A DNA stretch of 64,000 nt from assembly GCF_021462225.1 (NCBI RefSeq), contig NC_061804.1, forward strand, positions 12,964,740 through 13,028,739. Reading direction: 5' to 3'. Both the position numbers and the translations under genes were made by a program. Shown one piece after another: positions 1-10,696 of this stretch. Each line of letters begins with the position of its first letter. Position 1 is the first letter of the stretch. This DNA is from Girardinichthys multiradiatus (Eukaryota; Chordata; Actinopteri; Cyprinodontiformes; Goodeidae). A model generated the notes under the pieces. It was not told the origin of the DNA, ran no database searches, and worked only from the letters and a program-made list of their open reading frames with translations.

Positions 1-371
1 GATGTTCCTTTTCCCTTTGCAAACAAATGGGAATAGATTTTTGTGCAAACTTTCAAGCATTTATTTTGAAACGTTCCAAGTAATTTTCAAACCTCTTCTA
101 AACCTCTTGGTTACCAATTATTGGTTGCTACGAGAAAATGATGACATCATTTTTTTAGATTGTCAGGCCAATTACGTGTTGTATCCCAATATTTGAAGTA
201 TTTCTTTATAAACCTTTTAATCTTTTTTTTCATCAGACCCACCAGGTCTGTGAAAAATGGGTAATGAATTTTATGTAAGATGTGAATTGGGTTTCTAATT
301 TTTTTAACAATAATTTCAAATCTTTCACTGTGAAATATAAACTACTTAAAATATTTTTGAAATGTTGCAAA
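1..371. other. unannotated AT-rich DNA
   Basis: I see no recognisable gene, repeat end or coding pattern here. The 64-aa open frame at 2-196 has no motif and looks like chance in AT-rich sequence. Confidence 0.5.
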
Positions 372-745
372 TGTACTTTTTTGAACTCTTGGGGTATTTT
401 CTAAGAACTTTGAGGAGTACTTTCTGGAACTTGTAAAATCTTTTCCTTAAGCTTATACGCTCATTTGAGCAACTGAAACTGGATACTTTCGTCAAACTTA
501 TGTTGCTGGACTACTTTCTAAGACTTGCAGGTTACTTTCTCAGATCTTGGATGATTCCAAAAGCATACTGGCTACTCTCAGGAACTTACATTAAACTTTC
601 TAGAACTTTCAGGTTTCTTTCCTGGATTTTACAGTGTACTTTCCTTGAACTTTTTGGGTATTTTCTGGAACCTGTAAGGTACTTTTCAAGATTTTACAGG
701 GTACGTTTATTAAACCTACAAGGAGCTTCTGGGAACCAGGCTATA
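372..745 (+). repeat. degenerate ~25-bp minisatellite
   Basis: Successive segments are variations on a unit of roughly 22-27 bp that reads approximately 'ggtactttctggaactt' followed by a short T/A/G spacer. Recognisable units occur around 386, 414, 510, 532, 600, 640, 655 and 680. Copies differ by substitutions and small indels, so the array is old. The open frame at 500-787 is a by-product of this periodicity and not a gene. Confidence 0.55.
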
Positions 746-1093
746 TTGTGTATTTTATATTTGTATTTTATAATTTTTTGGCAATAGTCCAATATCAGTA
801 GGTGGAATGTTATTTTAATTGACACTCCAGCTCATTTACTACCATAAATATACAGGAAAATGTAGTAACACCCAAATTAGCAACAGAAGAAACTGTTTCC
901 AAACATTCATTGGTGGCCTTTCTGAGTTTTTGTCATGTGCCTGTGTGAGTTGTCTCTTCCTATGGCCCAAAGAGATCCATGCTTCAACAATTTTTGCTTC
1001 TAATTTGGGGAGCAGGTGTTTGTGCATATGCTCCCCAATTCTACTCAGACCACCTCTGAAAAGAAGAAAGCGTAGCGTATAAATTTCTGGAGC
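746..1093. other. unannotated flank of the outer Tc1
   Basis: No coding or repeat signal is seen. The overlapping open frames on both strands (819-1082 and 839-1027) have no motif. The sequence runs up to the TA target site at 1094-1095. Confidence 0.45.
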
Positions 1094-2136
1094 TACAGTG
1101 CCTTGCGAAAGTACTCGGCCCCCTTGAACGTTTCAACCTTTTGCCACATTTCAGGCTTCAAACATAAAGATATAAAATTCTAATTTTTTGTGAAGAATCA
1201 ACAACAAGTGGGACACAATCGTGAAGTGGAATGAAATTTATTGGATGTGTCAAACCTTTTTAACAAATAAAAAACTGAAAAGTGGGTCGTGCAATATTAT
1301 TCAGCCCCTTTACTTTCAGTGCAGCAAACTCACTCCAGAAGTTCAGTGAGGATCTCTGAATGGTCCAATGTTGTCCCAAATGACTGATGATGATAAATAG
1401 AATCCACCTGTGTGTAATCAAGTCTCCGTATAAATGCACCTGCTCTGTGATAGTCTCAGGGTTCTGTTCAAAGCGCAGAGAGCATCATGAAGACCAAGGA
1501 ACACACCTAGCAGGTCCGAGATACTGTTGTGGAGAAGTTTAAAGCTGGATTTGGATACAAAAAGATTTCCCAAGCTTTAAACATCCCAAGGAGCACTGTG
1601 CAAGCAATCATATTGAAATGGAAGGAGTATTAGACCACTGCAAATCTACAAAGACCTGGCCGTCCCTCTAAACTTTCATCTCGAACAAGGAGAAGACTGA
1701 TCAGAGATGCAGCCAAGAGGCCCATGATCACTCTGGATGAACTGCAGAGATCTACAGCTGAGGTGGGAGAGTCTGTCCATAGGATAACAATCAGTCGTAC
1801 ACTGCACAAATCTGGCCTTTATGGAAGAGTGGCAAGAAGAAAGCCATTTCTCAAAGATATCCATAAAAAGTCTCGTTTAAAGTTTGCCACAAGCCACCTG
1901 GGAGACAAACCAAACATGTGGAAGAAGGTGCTCTGGTCAGATGAAACCAAAATCCAACTGTTTGGCCACAATGCAAAACGATATGTTTGGCGTAAAAGCA
2001 ACACAGCTCATCACCCTGAACACACCATCCCCATTGTCAAACATGGTGGTGGCAGCATCATGGTTTGGGCCAGCTTTTTGTCAGCAGGGACAGGGAAGAT
2101 GGTCAAAATGGATGGGAAGATGGATGGGACCAAATA

Positions 2137-3647
2137 CAGGTCCTTCTCAAAATATAAGCATATTGTGATAAAGTTAATTATTTTCCATAATGTCATGATG
2201 AAAATTTAACATTCATATATTTTAGATTCATTGCACACTAACTGAAATATTTCAGGTCTTTTATTGTCTTAATACGGATGATTTTGGCATACAGCTCATG
2301 AAAACCCAAAATTCCTATCTCACAAAATTAGCATATTTCATCCGACCAATAAAAGAAAAGTGTTTTTAATACAAAAAACGTCAACCTTCAAATAATCATG
2401 TACAGTTATGCACTCAATACTTGGTCGGGAATCCTTTGGCAGAAATGACTGCTTCAGTGCGGCGTGGCATGGAGGCAATCAGCCTGTGGCACTGCTGAGG
2501 TCTTATGGAGGCCCAGGATGCTTCGATAGCGGCCTTTAGCTCATCCAGAGTGTTGGGTCTTGAGTCTCTCAACGTTCTCTTCACAATATCCCACAGATTC
2601 TCTATGGGGTTCAGGTCAGGAGAGTTGGCAGGCCAATTGAGCACAGTGATACCATGGTCAGTAAACCATTTACCAGTGGTTTTGGCACTGTGAGCAGGTG
2701 CCAGGTCGTGCTGAAAAATGAAATCTTCATCTCCATAAAGCTTTTCAGCAGATGGAAGCATGAAGTGCTCCAAAATCTCCTGATAGCTAGCTGCATTGAC
2801 CCTGCCCTTGATAAAACACAGTGGACCAACACCAGCAGCTGACACGTCACCCCAAACCATCACTGACTGTGGGTACTTGACACTGGACTTCTGGCATTTT
2901 GGCATTTCCTTCTCCCCAGTCTTCCTCCAGACTCTGGCACCTTGATTTCCGAATGACATGCAGAATTTGCTTTCATCCGAAAAAGGTACTTTGGACCACT
3001 GAGCAACAGTCCAGTGCTGCTTCTCTGTAGCCCAGGTCAGGCGCTTCTGCCGCTGTTTCTGGTTCAAAAGTGGCTTGACCTGGGGAATGCGGCACCTGTA
3101 GCCCATTTCCTGCACACGCCTGTGCACGGTGGCTCTGGATGTTTCTACTCCAATGCTGCCACACTTTTTCCTTCCCACAGACTTCCCACTGAGGTGCCTT
3201 GATACAGCACGCTGGGAACAGCCTATTCGTTCAGAAATGTCTTTCTGTGTCTTACCCTCTTGCTTGAGGGTGTCAATAGTGGCCTTCTGGACAGCAGTCA
3301 GGTCGGCAGTCTTACCCATGATTGGGGTTTTGAGTGATGAACCAGGCTGGGAGTTTTAAAGGCCTCAGGAATCTTTTGCAGGTGTTTAGAGTTAACTCGT
3401 TGATTCAGATTATTAGGTTCATAGCTCGTTTAGAGACCCTTTTAATGATATGCTAATTTTGTGAGATAGGAAGTTTGGGTTTTCATGAGCTGTATGCCAA
3501 AATCATCCGTATTAAGACAATAAAAGACCTGAAATATTTCAGTTAGTGTGCAATTAATCTAAAATATATGAATGTTACATTTTCATCATGACATTATGGA
3601 AAATAATGAACTTTATCACAATATGCTAATATTTTGAGAAGGACCTG
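2137..3647 (-). mobile_element. Tc1-like transposon copy 1 (nested)
   Basis: The ends read caggtccttctcaaaata and the inverse, each flanked by TA (2135-2136, 3648-3649). Arms of about 210 bp carry the motif 'attagcatat' near both the outer and inner edge (IR/DR). The length is 1511 bp against 1610 bp for the sister copy at 29172-30781; the 99-bp difference is one in-frame deletion inside the transposase. It inserted into the transposase of the outer Tc1, in the codon context AAA-TAC-AGG, opposite to the host element's orientation. Confidence 0.95.
2414..3319 (-). pseudogene. Tc1 transposase with 33-codon deletion
   Basis: The 301-aa open frame starts at MGKTADLT and ends at GFPTKY, as in the 334-aa sister at 29449-30453. 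It lacks residues about 55-87 of the sister, between 'GRKKCG' and 'GVET'. The missing stretch lies between the two helix-turn-helix parts of the paired-like DNA-binding domain and includes the basic RKR region that in this family overlaps DNA contacts and nuclear import. The catalytic residues are all present: Asp in 'SDESKF', Asp in 'FQHDLAPAH' and Glu in 'NPIENLW'. I infer it may fold a catalytic core but should bind the inverted repeats poorly. It is open throughout, but I class it as a defective copy. Confidence 0.88.
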
Positions 3648-4240
3648 TACAGGACCATTCTGGAAGAAAACCTGTTGGAGTCTGCAAGAGACCTGAGACT
3701 GGGACGGAGATTTATCTTTCAACAAGACAATGATCCAAAACATAAAGCCAAATCTACAATGGAATGGTTCACAAATAAACGTATCCAGGTGTTGGAATGG
3801 CCAAGTCAAAGTCCAGACCTGAATCCAATCGAGAATCTGTGAAAAGAGCTGAAGACTGCTGTTCACGAACGCTCTCCATCCAACCTCACTGAGCTCCAGA
3901 TGTTTTTCAAGGAAGAATGGGCAAGAATTTCAGTCTCTCGATGTGCAAAACTGATAGAGACATACCCCAAGCGACCTGCAGTTGTAATTGCAGCAAAGGA
4001 TGGAGCTACAAAGTATTAACGCAAGGGGGCCGAATAATATTGCACGCCCCACTTTTCAGTTTTTTATTTGTTAAACAAGTTTGACACATCCAACAAATTT
4101 CATTCCACTTCACGATTGTGTCCCACTTGTTGTTGATTCTTCACAAAAAACTAGAATTTTATATATTTATGTTTGAAGCCTGAAATGTGGCAAGAGGTTG
4201 AAAAGTTCAAGGGGGCCGAATACTTTCGCAAGGCACTGTA

Positions 4241-5039
4241 GCTCCCTAAATTTAATTTGGTGTTTTAATGTTGCCAAACAAATATGTATCAATCTTTACA
4301 TTTTGTCTGTCTAAGGATAAATTATTCTTGGATCTGAGGATTCGTGAAACTTGCAAATTGCGCACCTCATCTTTTCTGGAAGTCTCACTTTTGTTGAGAA
4401 ACAAAGTGGTAAATATGAAGAATCATTATCTTCTTCACATATGGCGTCAAAAACATTCGTGCTCTCTCCGATTAGAAAGGAAAAAGTTCTCATAGAAGCA
4501 TAATTCAGCCTCTGTTGAAGCTGTTATTCTTGTTCATGTTGTTATCGTTTCTGTCTGGAACACATCCAGAGGTTTTCACAGCTCCAGACAGTGATAGCAG
4601 CAATGTGTTAATTGGTTTGGGAGACTCCAAGTTCTTTAGGAGCAACAAGCTTTTAGTTTCCAGCTTGTCATCAAGCTGCTGTCTTGTTGCTTTTACAGAC
4701 GGTTCTCTGGGCAGATTCAATGGTGTACACCTTCTCAGACGTTTGCTTCATCTGTCCAATCATGCATCTCTTCTTGTTCAACTAGAAAATTTAAATATGT
4801 GTTTTTTTATCTAAAACAAAATCTTTAAATGTGCTGGACTGATGCTGCAGCCAGAGGAACGGGAAACATTTTAAGTGTGGAATGAAGAATCATTTCATTC
4901 TGCTATCTATGAAAAACACAACTGTTATAAATGTATTTATCCTCCTACAAATTTCTTCTCTTTGCTCTAGTTTTTAAATGATGATTTCATTTAGTAAAGG
5001 AAAAAGCTATCCAAACTATTGTGATCCTGATTGACAAAG
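4241..5039. other. unannotated DNA between Tc1 elements
   Basis: Apart from the motif-poor ORF at 4515-4814, I see no recognisable feature. The sequence is AT-rich and single-copy in appearance. Confidence 0.4.
4515..4814 (+). CDS. hypothetical 99-aa ORF with signal-like N-terminus
   Basis: The frame opens with MKLLFLFMLLSFLSG, a short basic start followed by a hydrophobic core, which resembles a signal peptide, and is followed by a hydrophilic stretch. I do not recognise the protein. An overlapping minus-strand frame (4505-4720) is also open, there is no clear splice or promoter context, and T-rich DNA readily encodes Leu/Phe-rich starts. It could be chance, a fragment of a decayed gene, or a repeat. 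I consider a real gene unlikely. Confidence 0.12.
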   Translation: MKLLFLFMLLSFLSGTHPEVFTAPDSDSSNVLIGLGDSKFFRSNKLLVSSLSSSCCLVAFTDGSLGRFNGVHLLRRLLHLSNHASLLVQLENLNMCFFI

Positions 5040-5630
5040 TAACTGCCCACTAAATTTATTAGTGTGTGTGTGCTCCCCCGTTTGGTGGCAAAAACTGCCA
5101 TCAACGAGTCTTCAAATCACAGTAGAAGAATTTAACCCCACTCTCCTTTGCAGAATTGTTTTAATTCAGATGCATTGAAAGGTTTTTGAGCATGAAGGGC
5201 CTGTTTAAAGTCATGTTTTACCATATAAATCTGATTTAGGTCTGGACTCCAAAATCAGTTTTTTTGTTTTTTTTTGTTTTTGAGCCATTCAGATTTGGGT
5301 TTACTGATGTGCATTCAATCATTGTCCTATACAACCTAATAGCACCTCAACTTAAGATGAACTGATGAGAGCAGAGAGCAAAATGTATGGTTGCATAAGG
5401 CTTCCAGGTCCTGAAACAGCACCAGATCACCGGACTACTTTTGACTGTTGGTATGATTTTTGTTTCCGAATTTCTGTTCGTTATACACCAGATCTGTAAG
5501 GCACACCTTCCAAACACTTTTCTTTTTATCGGTCCACAAAATATTTTTCCAACTCGTTTTGTACCAAAGATGTAAATATAATAATATAGATGAAAATATG
5601 AGACAGTTTTCTGTGTTTTTGTTGAACAAC

Positions 5631-5848
5631 CGACTGTGGCTCAGTTGGTAGACTAGTCGTTTTGCAGTATGAAAGGTGTGGGTGTACATTTCATCTACCA
5701 CCTGCCATATGTCAATATGCCCCTGGGCAAGACACTAAACCCCGATATATAGGTTTTACGAATGTGTGTGCAACTAGGTGAATGTAGTGTGAAGTGCTTT
5801 GAATGGTCAGTGGGACTAGATGAGTGCTTTATAAATTCAGTCCATTTC
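5631..5848 (+). mobile_element. tRNA-derived SINE, copy 1
   Basis: The 5' head keeps a good RNA polymerase III A box (TGGCTCAGTTGG); the B box is eroded. The body contains 'gtcaatatgcccctgggcaag' (shared with the copies at 34.2 and 52.7 kb) and the tail 'ataaattcagtccattt'. About 218 bp. It lies inside the Tc1 relic and is therefore younger than it. It resembles the widespread tRNA-derived teleost SINEs; I do not fix a family name. Confidence 0.8.
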
Positions 5849-5875
5849 CTATTCTCCAATGGATTCTGTTTTTGT

Positions 5876-6178
5876 TCAGTTTGTCTGATTGTATAATGAA
5901 CACAGACCTTTACAGAGCAAAACAAGTCTGCAGTGTTTTAGAAGTTCTTTAGGGTTCTTTTGTGAACTATTTGAGTTACTGGTGTGCTCTTTTGTGCTAA
6001 TTTCGGTTAGCCGACTACTGGAAAGGTTCACCACCAGTGTTCTATGTTTTCTCGATTTGTGGACAATTGCTGAAACTGTGGAATCCCAATACCTTTGAAA
6101 TGGTTTTCTAACCCTTTCCCGATTGATGTCAGTGACTTTGTTTCTCATCTGTTCTTGTATTTCTTTAGAGCGGGGCAT
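5876..6178 (-). pseudogene. N-terminal piece of Tc1-like transposase
   Basis: A 100-aa open frame starts with MPRSKEIQEQMRNKV, a start typical of one fish Tc1 transposase family, followed by a degenerate helix-turn-helix ('VSAIVHKSRKHRT'). The similarity fades after about residue 60 and the frame ends without a catalytic domain. The rest of the gene lies further left in broken frames, with a SINE between. It is a dead relic. Confidence 0.7.
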
Positions 6179-6310
6179 GGTGTGTTGCTTTCCGTGATCT
6201 TTTAGCCTACTTCATATTGTTAGAGGGGTTCTCTTGATTCTACAGGCATGACAATAATCAGGCTGGGTGTGGCTAACAAAATTAAACTCAGGTGTCTATA
6301 GAATGTGATT

Positions 6311-7555
6311 AATTAAAGTAAATTCATGATTTAACCAGGAAGCCAGCTGGTGAATAGTTTGTTCAAAGAGAGAAGTTTGTTCTGTTTCAATGAAATCAGA
6401 ATTTGAAAACTTGCTTTAGTGTTTACTCTGCTCTTAAATTTATTAGATATGAAACATTTAACAACTCTGTATGAGGGCACATGTTTTTTAGAGCGCTATA
6501 AAATGGCAGACATGACTGAACAGATATTTTACCCTTCACTTTGTTTTATCAAGCCTAAGTCACTGCAGCTGTCTATGATGCTTCCCTCTGCTGACGAGCT
6601 TTGTGGAGATGTTGGTTTGATTTTCCATAAAAGAACAAAAAACTTCAAAGTAAAATAATAACTTACAAAGATTTTTTTGGTTAGGAACCAAGTTTCTTTG
6701 GTGATCATATGACACGATCCCAATGCTGACCTTTTTTCCTTCCCTCCCATCTACTGTAGTTCTGCCTTCCTCCAACACGTTCACCTATTCTTTCACTAAT
6801 ACTTGAATTTTATTTTGAGCCTAAAACTTTTACACACTTTTAGACTCTCCTCTTTATTATTTTTCCTTCTCTTTGGTCTCTTTTATGTTATCCTTTTGCT
6901 CAAAAATAAAACCTTACCTCCAATATACTTTCTCTCATGGTCCTCTTCACCCATCCTGCGTTCAGGACATTATTATTGCTTTGTTGGTCTGTCAGCAGTT
7001 GATGTGGCTGGCACTTAACGATAGTGGTGATTGGGGGCCCAAGCTGTGACAAAAGCACTTTTACTTTTTATGCTTCAGTCAGAAGAGCTTATAACTAAGA
7101 GGTTTTAATATTACACTGGGAGCAGTCCCCTTCTAACTTCGCACTATGTTTGTACTTCATTTACTTATTGGTTAAAGGTGCAGATTATTCTCAGTTGTCA
7201 ATCAGGATATTGTTACAGGGGTTTGGAGTAATTATCTAAAGATTTACTCCTTTTTAAACAGATTTAGGTGTGTTCAACAATGCTATTGTATATGTTTTAA
7301 ACATCTCAATGTGTTTTCTAGTATGCCATACAGTGTTCTTACTGGTTGCCGGAGTTTGTGCTTCAATACACAAACTTTTATCGGCTCAATTGTCTGTTTA
7401 ACAGAAACAAAGAAAGGGCGTCAATCACAGACTGAAACATAAAACCTGAGAGAGCTGTCTGTTTCTGTCAGTCTTGTTTTGTCATTCAGTCAGTGTTTTA
7501 ATAAACACAAAATCATTTTATTTAAGAAGTTAATTTATAAACATGATTTTTAACA
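6311..7555. other. mostly unannotated; small Tc1 scrap
   Basis: Around 6565-6640 the plus strand encodes 'MLPSADELCGDVGLIFH', which parallels 'MLPSAEKLYGDEDFIFQH' of the Tc1 transposases at 2.4 and 29.4 kb, so a short fossil of that family lies here. Nothing else is recognisable in this stretch. Confidence 0.4.
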
Positions 7556-7559
7556 CAGA

Positions 7560-7830
7560 AATGTCAACATGATATGTTTATGTACTATACAGTGTATGCA
7601 GTCAATATTTGGTTTTCTGGGGGATTTAATTTAGGCTAGATTGCTCCACAGACCTTAGACTGGATAAAACACAGAGCACCAACACCCTAAATAATCAATG
7701 AGTGTCGAAACTTTACACAGGACTTTAAGCAATGTGGAATCTCTTACTCTTACTTCAGAAGAGCAGCAGTTATTTTTCCAGGTACGGCACTTCTAAAGTT
7801 TTTTTTCTGGTTAAATAGTGGTTTAACACA
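7560..7830 (-). mobile_element. very decayed Tc1 fragment
   Basis: The order of short matches follows the nested Tc1 family read from its left end: 'gcagtcaatatttggt', then 'gataaaacacagagcaccaaca', then a degenerate 'ggtacggcacttctaaag' and 'ggttaaatagtggttta'. Each match is imperfect but their order and spacing fit the transposase region. No frame survives. Confidence 0.4.
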
Positions 7831-8536
7831 AAGAATCAGACAGTTTCAAATGCAGACCAACCTGATTCCAAAACAGTTTCATCCCCCATGTTATAAGGCT
7901 GATAAATTCCCAATAATCCCCCCTTCCCATACATGCATCACTAGTCACTTTACATGGGCACTGTGAACTCAATCTACCCTGCTGCTACAGATAATTGCAA
8001 ATAATAATTGCAGATAATCTATAATGTTGTACATATATATTTTTTTGTGTACATTATTAAAAAAACAAAATTGTTTGCTGTCACATTCCTGTTGTTCTGT
8101 TTCTTTTATATATATTTTATTCTTTTTTATATTGCATCTACTTATATTTATACTGTCTTTCTTTTAGTTCTCTGTTTTTATTTGGGAACAACCAAATCTC
8201 TCTCAAATATACATTGTGAACGTGCAGCTGAATGACAATAAAGTCTAAGTCTTATAGCCCACATCCTGGATGTCTGTGAGCGGTGGATCTTGGACCACTG
8301 ACTCTATCTTTAAGGCTGATTTTGGCCACCCCACGAAGGAAGAATTCGAACTGCTTGTTTCTCGAATCTTGTTCTTTTTGTCATGATCCATATCTAATGA
8401 CTGTAGGTGAGGGTTGGAACATAGACTGAAAAACCGAGAGCTTCACTTTTTTGTACAGTTCTTCTCTTCTTTCTTGACCATAAACTGGTGAACTGGAGTG
8501 GAGTCCGCATTAACGCTGACAAAGTCCTAATCTGTC
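7831..8536. other. unannotated DNA
   Basis: T-rich and A-rich low-complexity tracts dominate 8020-8170. The 75-aa frame at 8008-8235 is a translation of this T-rich sequence. No feature is supported. Confidence 0.4.
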
Positions 8537-9100
8537 TGTTACGACCCCACTCGGTCTAGGGGTAGGGGGAAGTAAACATTCATACCAGGTGTTGTTGGTT
8601 TTATGAAAGAGAGTAATTTATTTCTTTTTAGTTCAGTTTCCGTTATTTTTAACAAAACAAACAAAAGGAGGGTACTTAAAGTACAAACAGTTTGAAAATA
8701 AAAAGGGGTAAAACCCAAAATACACAATAACCATAAATTTAAACAAAATACACAACCTTCAGTAATTTAACTAAAAATAATCCCCCAAAAGGAGGGACAA
8801 ACTAATTCAACAGTTTCCTAAATCAAAAACGTCCCTGCTAACAACAAGCAAACAAACAAATCAAGACAAAGCCCAATCAACTTTAAAGAGACTCCTCTGA
8901 GCCAAGATGGAGTCATCAAGCAGGTGAGCACACAAAAATAACCAAGCTTCCCAACGGGCAGGCATACAAAATACCCAAGCTTCCCAACAAGCAGGTAAGC
9001 ATACAAAAATAACCAAGCTTCAAAATTTCACAACACCAAAGTCAGAAGTGGTGAGCTGTTCTGTCCAAATACCAGCTGCCTTTAGTGGCAGGTGTAGAGA
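8537..9100 (-). mobile_element. possible LTR fragment
   Basis: The left edge reads tgttacgaccccactcgg, so the minus strand ends in '...gggtcgtaaca', a common form of LTR terminus (TG...CA). The stretch to about 9100 has a composition unlike its flanks and contains three tandem copies of a ~33-bp unit. No internal retroelement sequence or second LTR is seen, and the right limit is a guess. Confidence 0.3.
8920..9021 (+). repeat. three-unit tandem repeat inside LTR-like segment
   Basis: Three consecutive units of 38, 33 and 31 bp begin gcaggt/gcaggc, contain 'atacaaaa' and end 'ccaagcttccc'. The middle unit lacks five bases near its start. Confidence 0.7.
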
Positions 9101-10691
9101 GTTTATTTAATGTAGTCCCTTCTTGATTGGCGGCGAATTCAGAAGACCCAGGAAATGAATAGTCCAACATGAACTCCCGGAGACGTCCAGCAGGAGGAGT
9201 GCAGAGCGCGCAGGGAGATCAGAGTCTGTCAGGAACAGCGAAGAAGAGGGTATCTCCCACAGATTATGAACATCCATAATGCAGGGGTCAGACAGGTCAA
9301 AAACTTTCAGAAGCAACAACTGATCTCCTGATTCTGTGATTGAGCCCAAAGAAGTCAGATTTAGGACTTTTGAATGCATTTTTCCATGTATAAAGATTCC
9401 AGTACTATAGTTAAAAATCTAAAGTTTAAAAATTTAAAAAGTGGTTAAACAACCCATTCCTAAAGGACAGGAGGCAGTGAAATAATGTGTGCTTTGAAAT
9501 GTATACATATTTACTCTAAGCAGCCTAAACCTGTTGTGACTTTCTCAAAGTATTTACTGCAGCTACACAATGCTGATGCCGGACCACATTAAAAGTGAAA
9601 GAATATGTTTATGCGGAGCGGAGAAATCTAGGGAAAGAGGAGGGCAGCAGCACAGCCTACTGAAACACAACAAGCACAGTTTGACAAACGCAATTTTGGA
9701 TTGACTTGAGCTGGTGGATAAACTCAGATTTTGTTTCTAACCCAATACTTCACAGACAAATACTCTCCCGGGTATATTTTTCCAAGTCTTTATTTAAGAA
9801 AAGGACATTCAGTTTAATATGATGCTGTTGTACCTGGTTAGCCATAGAACCTGAACTGGTGGATATTTTCAGAAGAAATTTCCCAAGTGGAACACGACCT
9901 GGACAAACGGGGAGCGGCTGGTCAGCTAAAGGTTCACAAACCAAGAAGCACAGTAAAGAAAAGCTGCAATTATCAGCAGCAAACCTGTCGACATGATGTA
10001 TGATTCTCTGCTAGAACTTAAAGGTTTAAACTTTTGCTGTGAGCTCTGTGTGCACCTTGAACACAAACAGCCATACAGAGTAACACAGAGACACACACAG
10101 CCATGTAAATGTATCAGCTTGTGACTTTGAAAAACTTTGAAATATCACTTCTCAGCTAAAGAACAAACATTTCAAGTTTAAATTGAAGCCTTACCTTGAC
10201 GTGACTCTGGAGTTCCAGCCTTTTTCAAGTGTATTAAAGTTCTCTGTAATAGCCAGTCTCACCACCTGCCTGGTAGAAGTCAAGATCAGTTAAAATCAGT
10301 GGGTTTCTCTTCATCCATTATCACAGTTGTAAGACCACATGAACAAAGGTTAATCACTTAACAAATAAATCCAAGTAATATACCCAAACTGAGTCAGAGG
10401 TGAAAAAACCCTCAGAAAGCTAAGTACAATGAAAGAATAGTTTTTATACCACCCTATTAGTTGGTTCCTAATATCAGGTGCTAATTTGGTTTAACACTTC
10501 CCTAATACCACTAAACCAGATGCCCCAGACAGTGAACAGTTGTTGTTGTAACCATATGTCAATTATTTATGAGACTGGGCGCATTTAGAAAAATGCAGTC
10601 TTAAAGGTCTAAGTGTAAAGGTTTTGAAATTTTAAATAATCGTGCGTGTCATTCTACGGACTTGTCTTATTTCTGCTGAGGGGTTTGCCAG
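9101..10691. other. unannotated DNA
   Basis: No coding motif, repeat boundary or RNA gene is recognised. Small open frames at 9107-9379 and 9750-9944 have no identifiable content. The five bases at 10692-10696 (gtaac) are the target duplication of the following Gypsy element. Confidence 0.4.
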
Positions 10692-10696
10692 GTAAC

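Larger units (their letters stand above)
1487..4019 (+). pseudogene. Tc1 transposase, split by nested Tc1
   Basis: A DDE transposase would cut and paste the element through its terminal repeats. The reading frame begins at ATG 1487 (MKTKEH...) but carries TAG at codon 8 (1508) and another TAG near 1631. From 1724 it is open to the nested insertion: paired-like helix-turn-helix remnants, then the first catalytic Asp in 'WSDETK'. The frame is cut at 2136, resumes after 3649 with 'FQQDNDPKH' (second catalytic Asp) and 'PDLNPIENL' (catalytic Glu), has a TGA at 3840-3842, and ends at TAA 4017-4019. All three catalytic positions survive, but at least three stops and a 1.5-kb insertion make it non-functional. 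The family is certain; the exact start is inferred from homology. Confidence 0.9.
1096..4238 (+). mobile_element. Tc1-like DNA transposon (outer element, interrupted)
   Basis: The ends are inverted repeats: the left begins cagtgccttgcgaaagta and the right end is its near-perfect reverse complement, each directly flanked by TA (1094-1095 and 4239-4240). Each arm is about 215 bp, and the outer motif recurs imperfectly at its inner edge (near 1297 and 4026), which is the IR/DR layout of Sleeping Beauty-type Tc1 elements. Without the nested insertion at 2137-3647 the element is about 1.63 kb, normal for the family. It encodes a plus-strand transposase, now a pseudogene. Including the TA, the flanks form the palindrome GGAGCTAGCTCC. 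I do not assign a named subfamily. Confidence 0.93.
5040..6310 (-). mobile_element. decayed Tc1-like transposon relic
   Basis: On the minus strand the sequence retains a common Tc1-type fish transposase: the N-terminal 'MPRSKEIQEQMRNKV' at 6178 and, further left, stretches matching the middle of the same gene, such as 'ggtcctgaaacagcacc' near 5408 and 'ggtccacaaaatatttt' near 5530. Many indels and stops are present and I could not define clean terminal repeats, so the limits are approximate. A SINE (5631-5848) interrupts it. Confidence 0.7.

Noticed and set aside
8008..8235. 75-aa ORF rich in Phe/Tyr/Ile
   Set aside because: Translation of T-rich low-complexity sequence.
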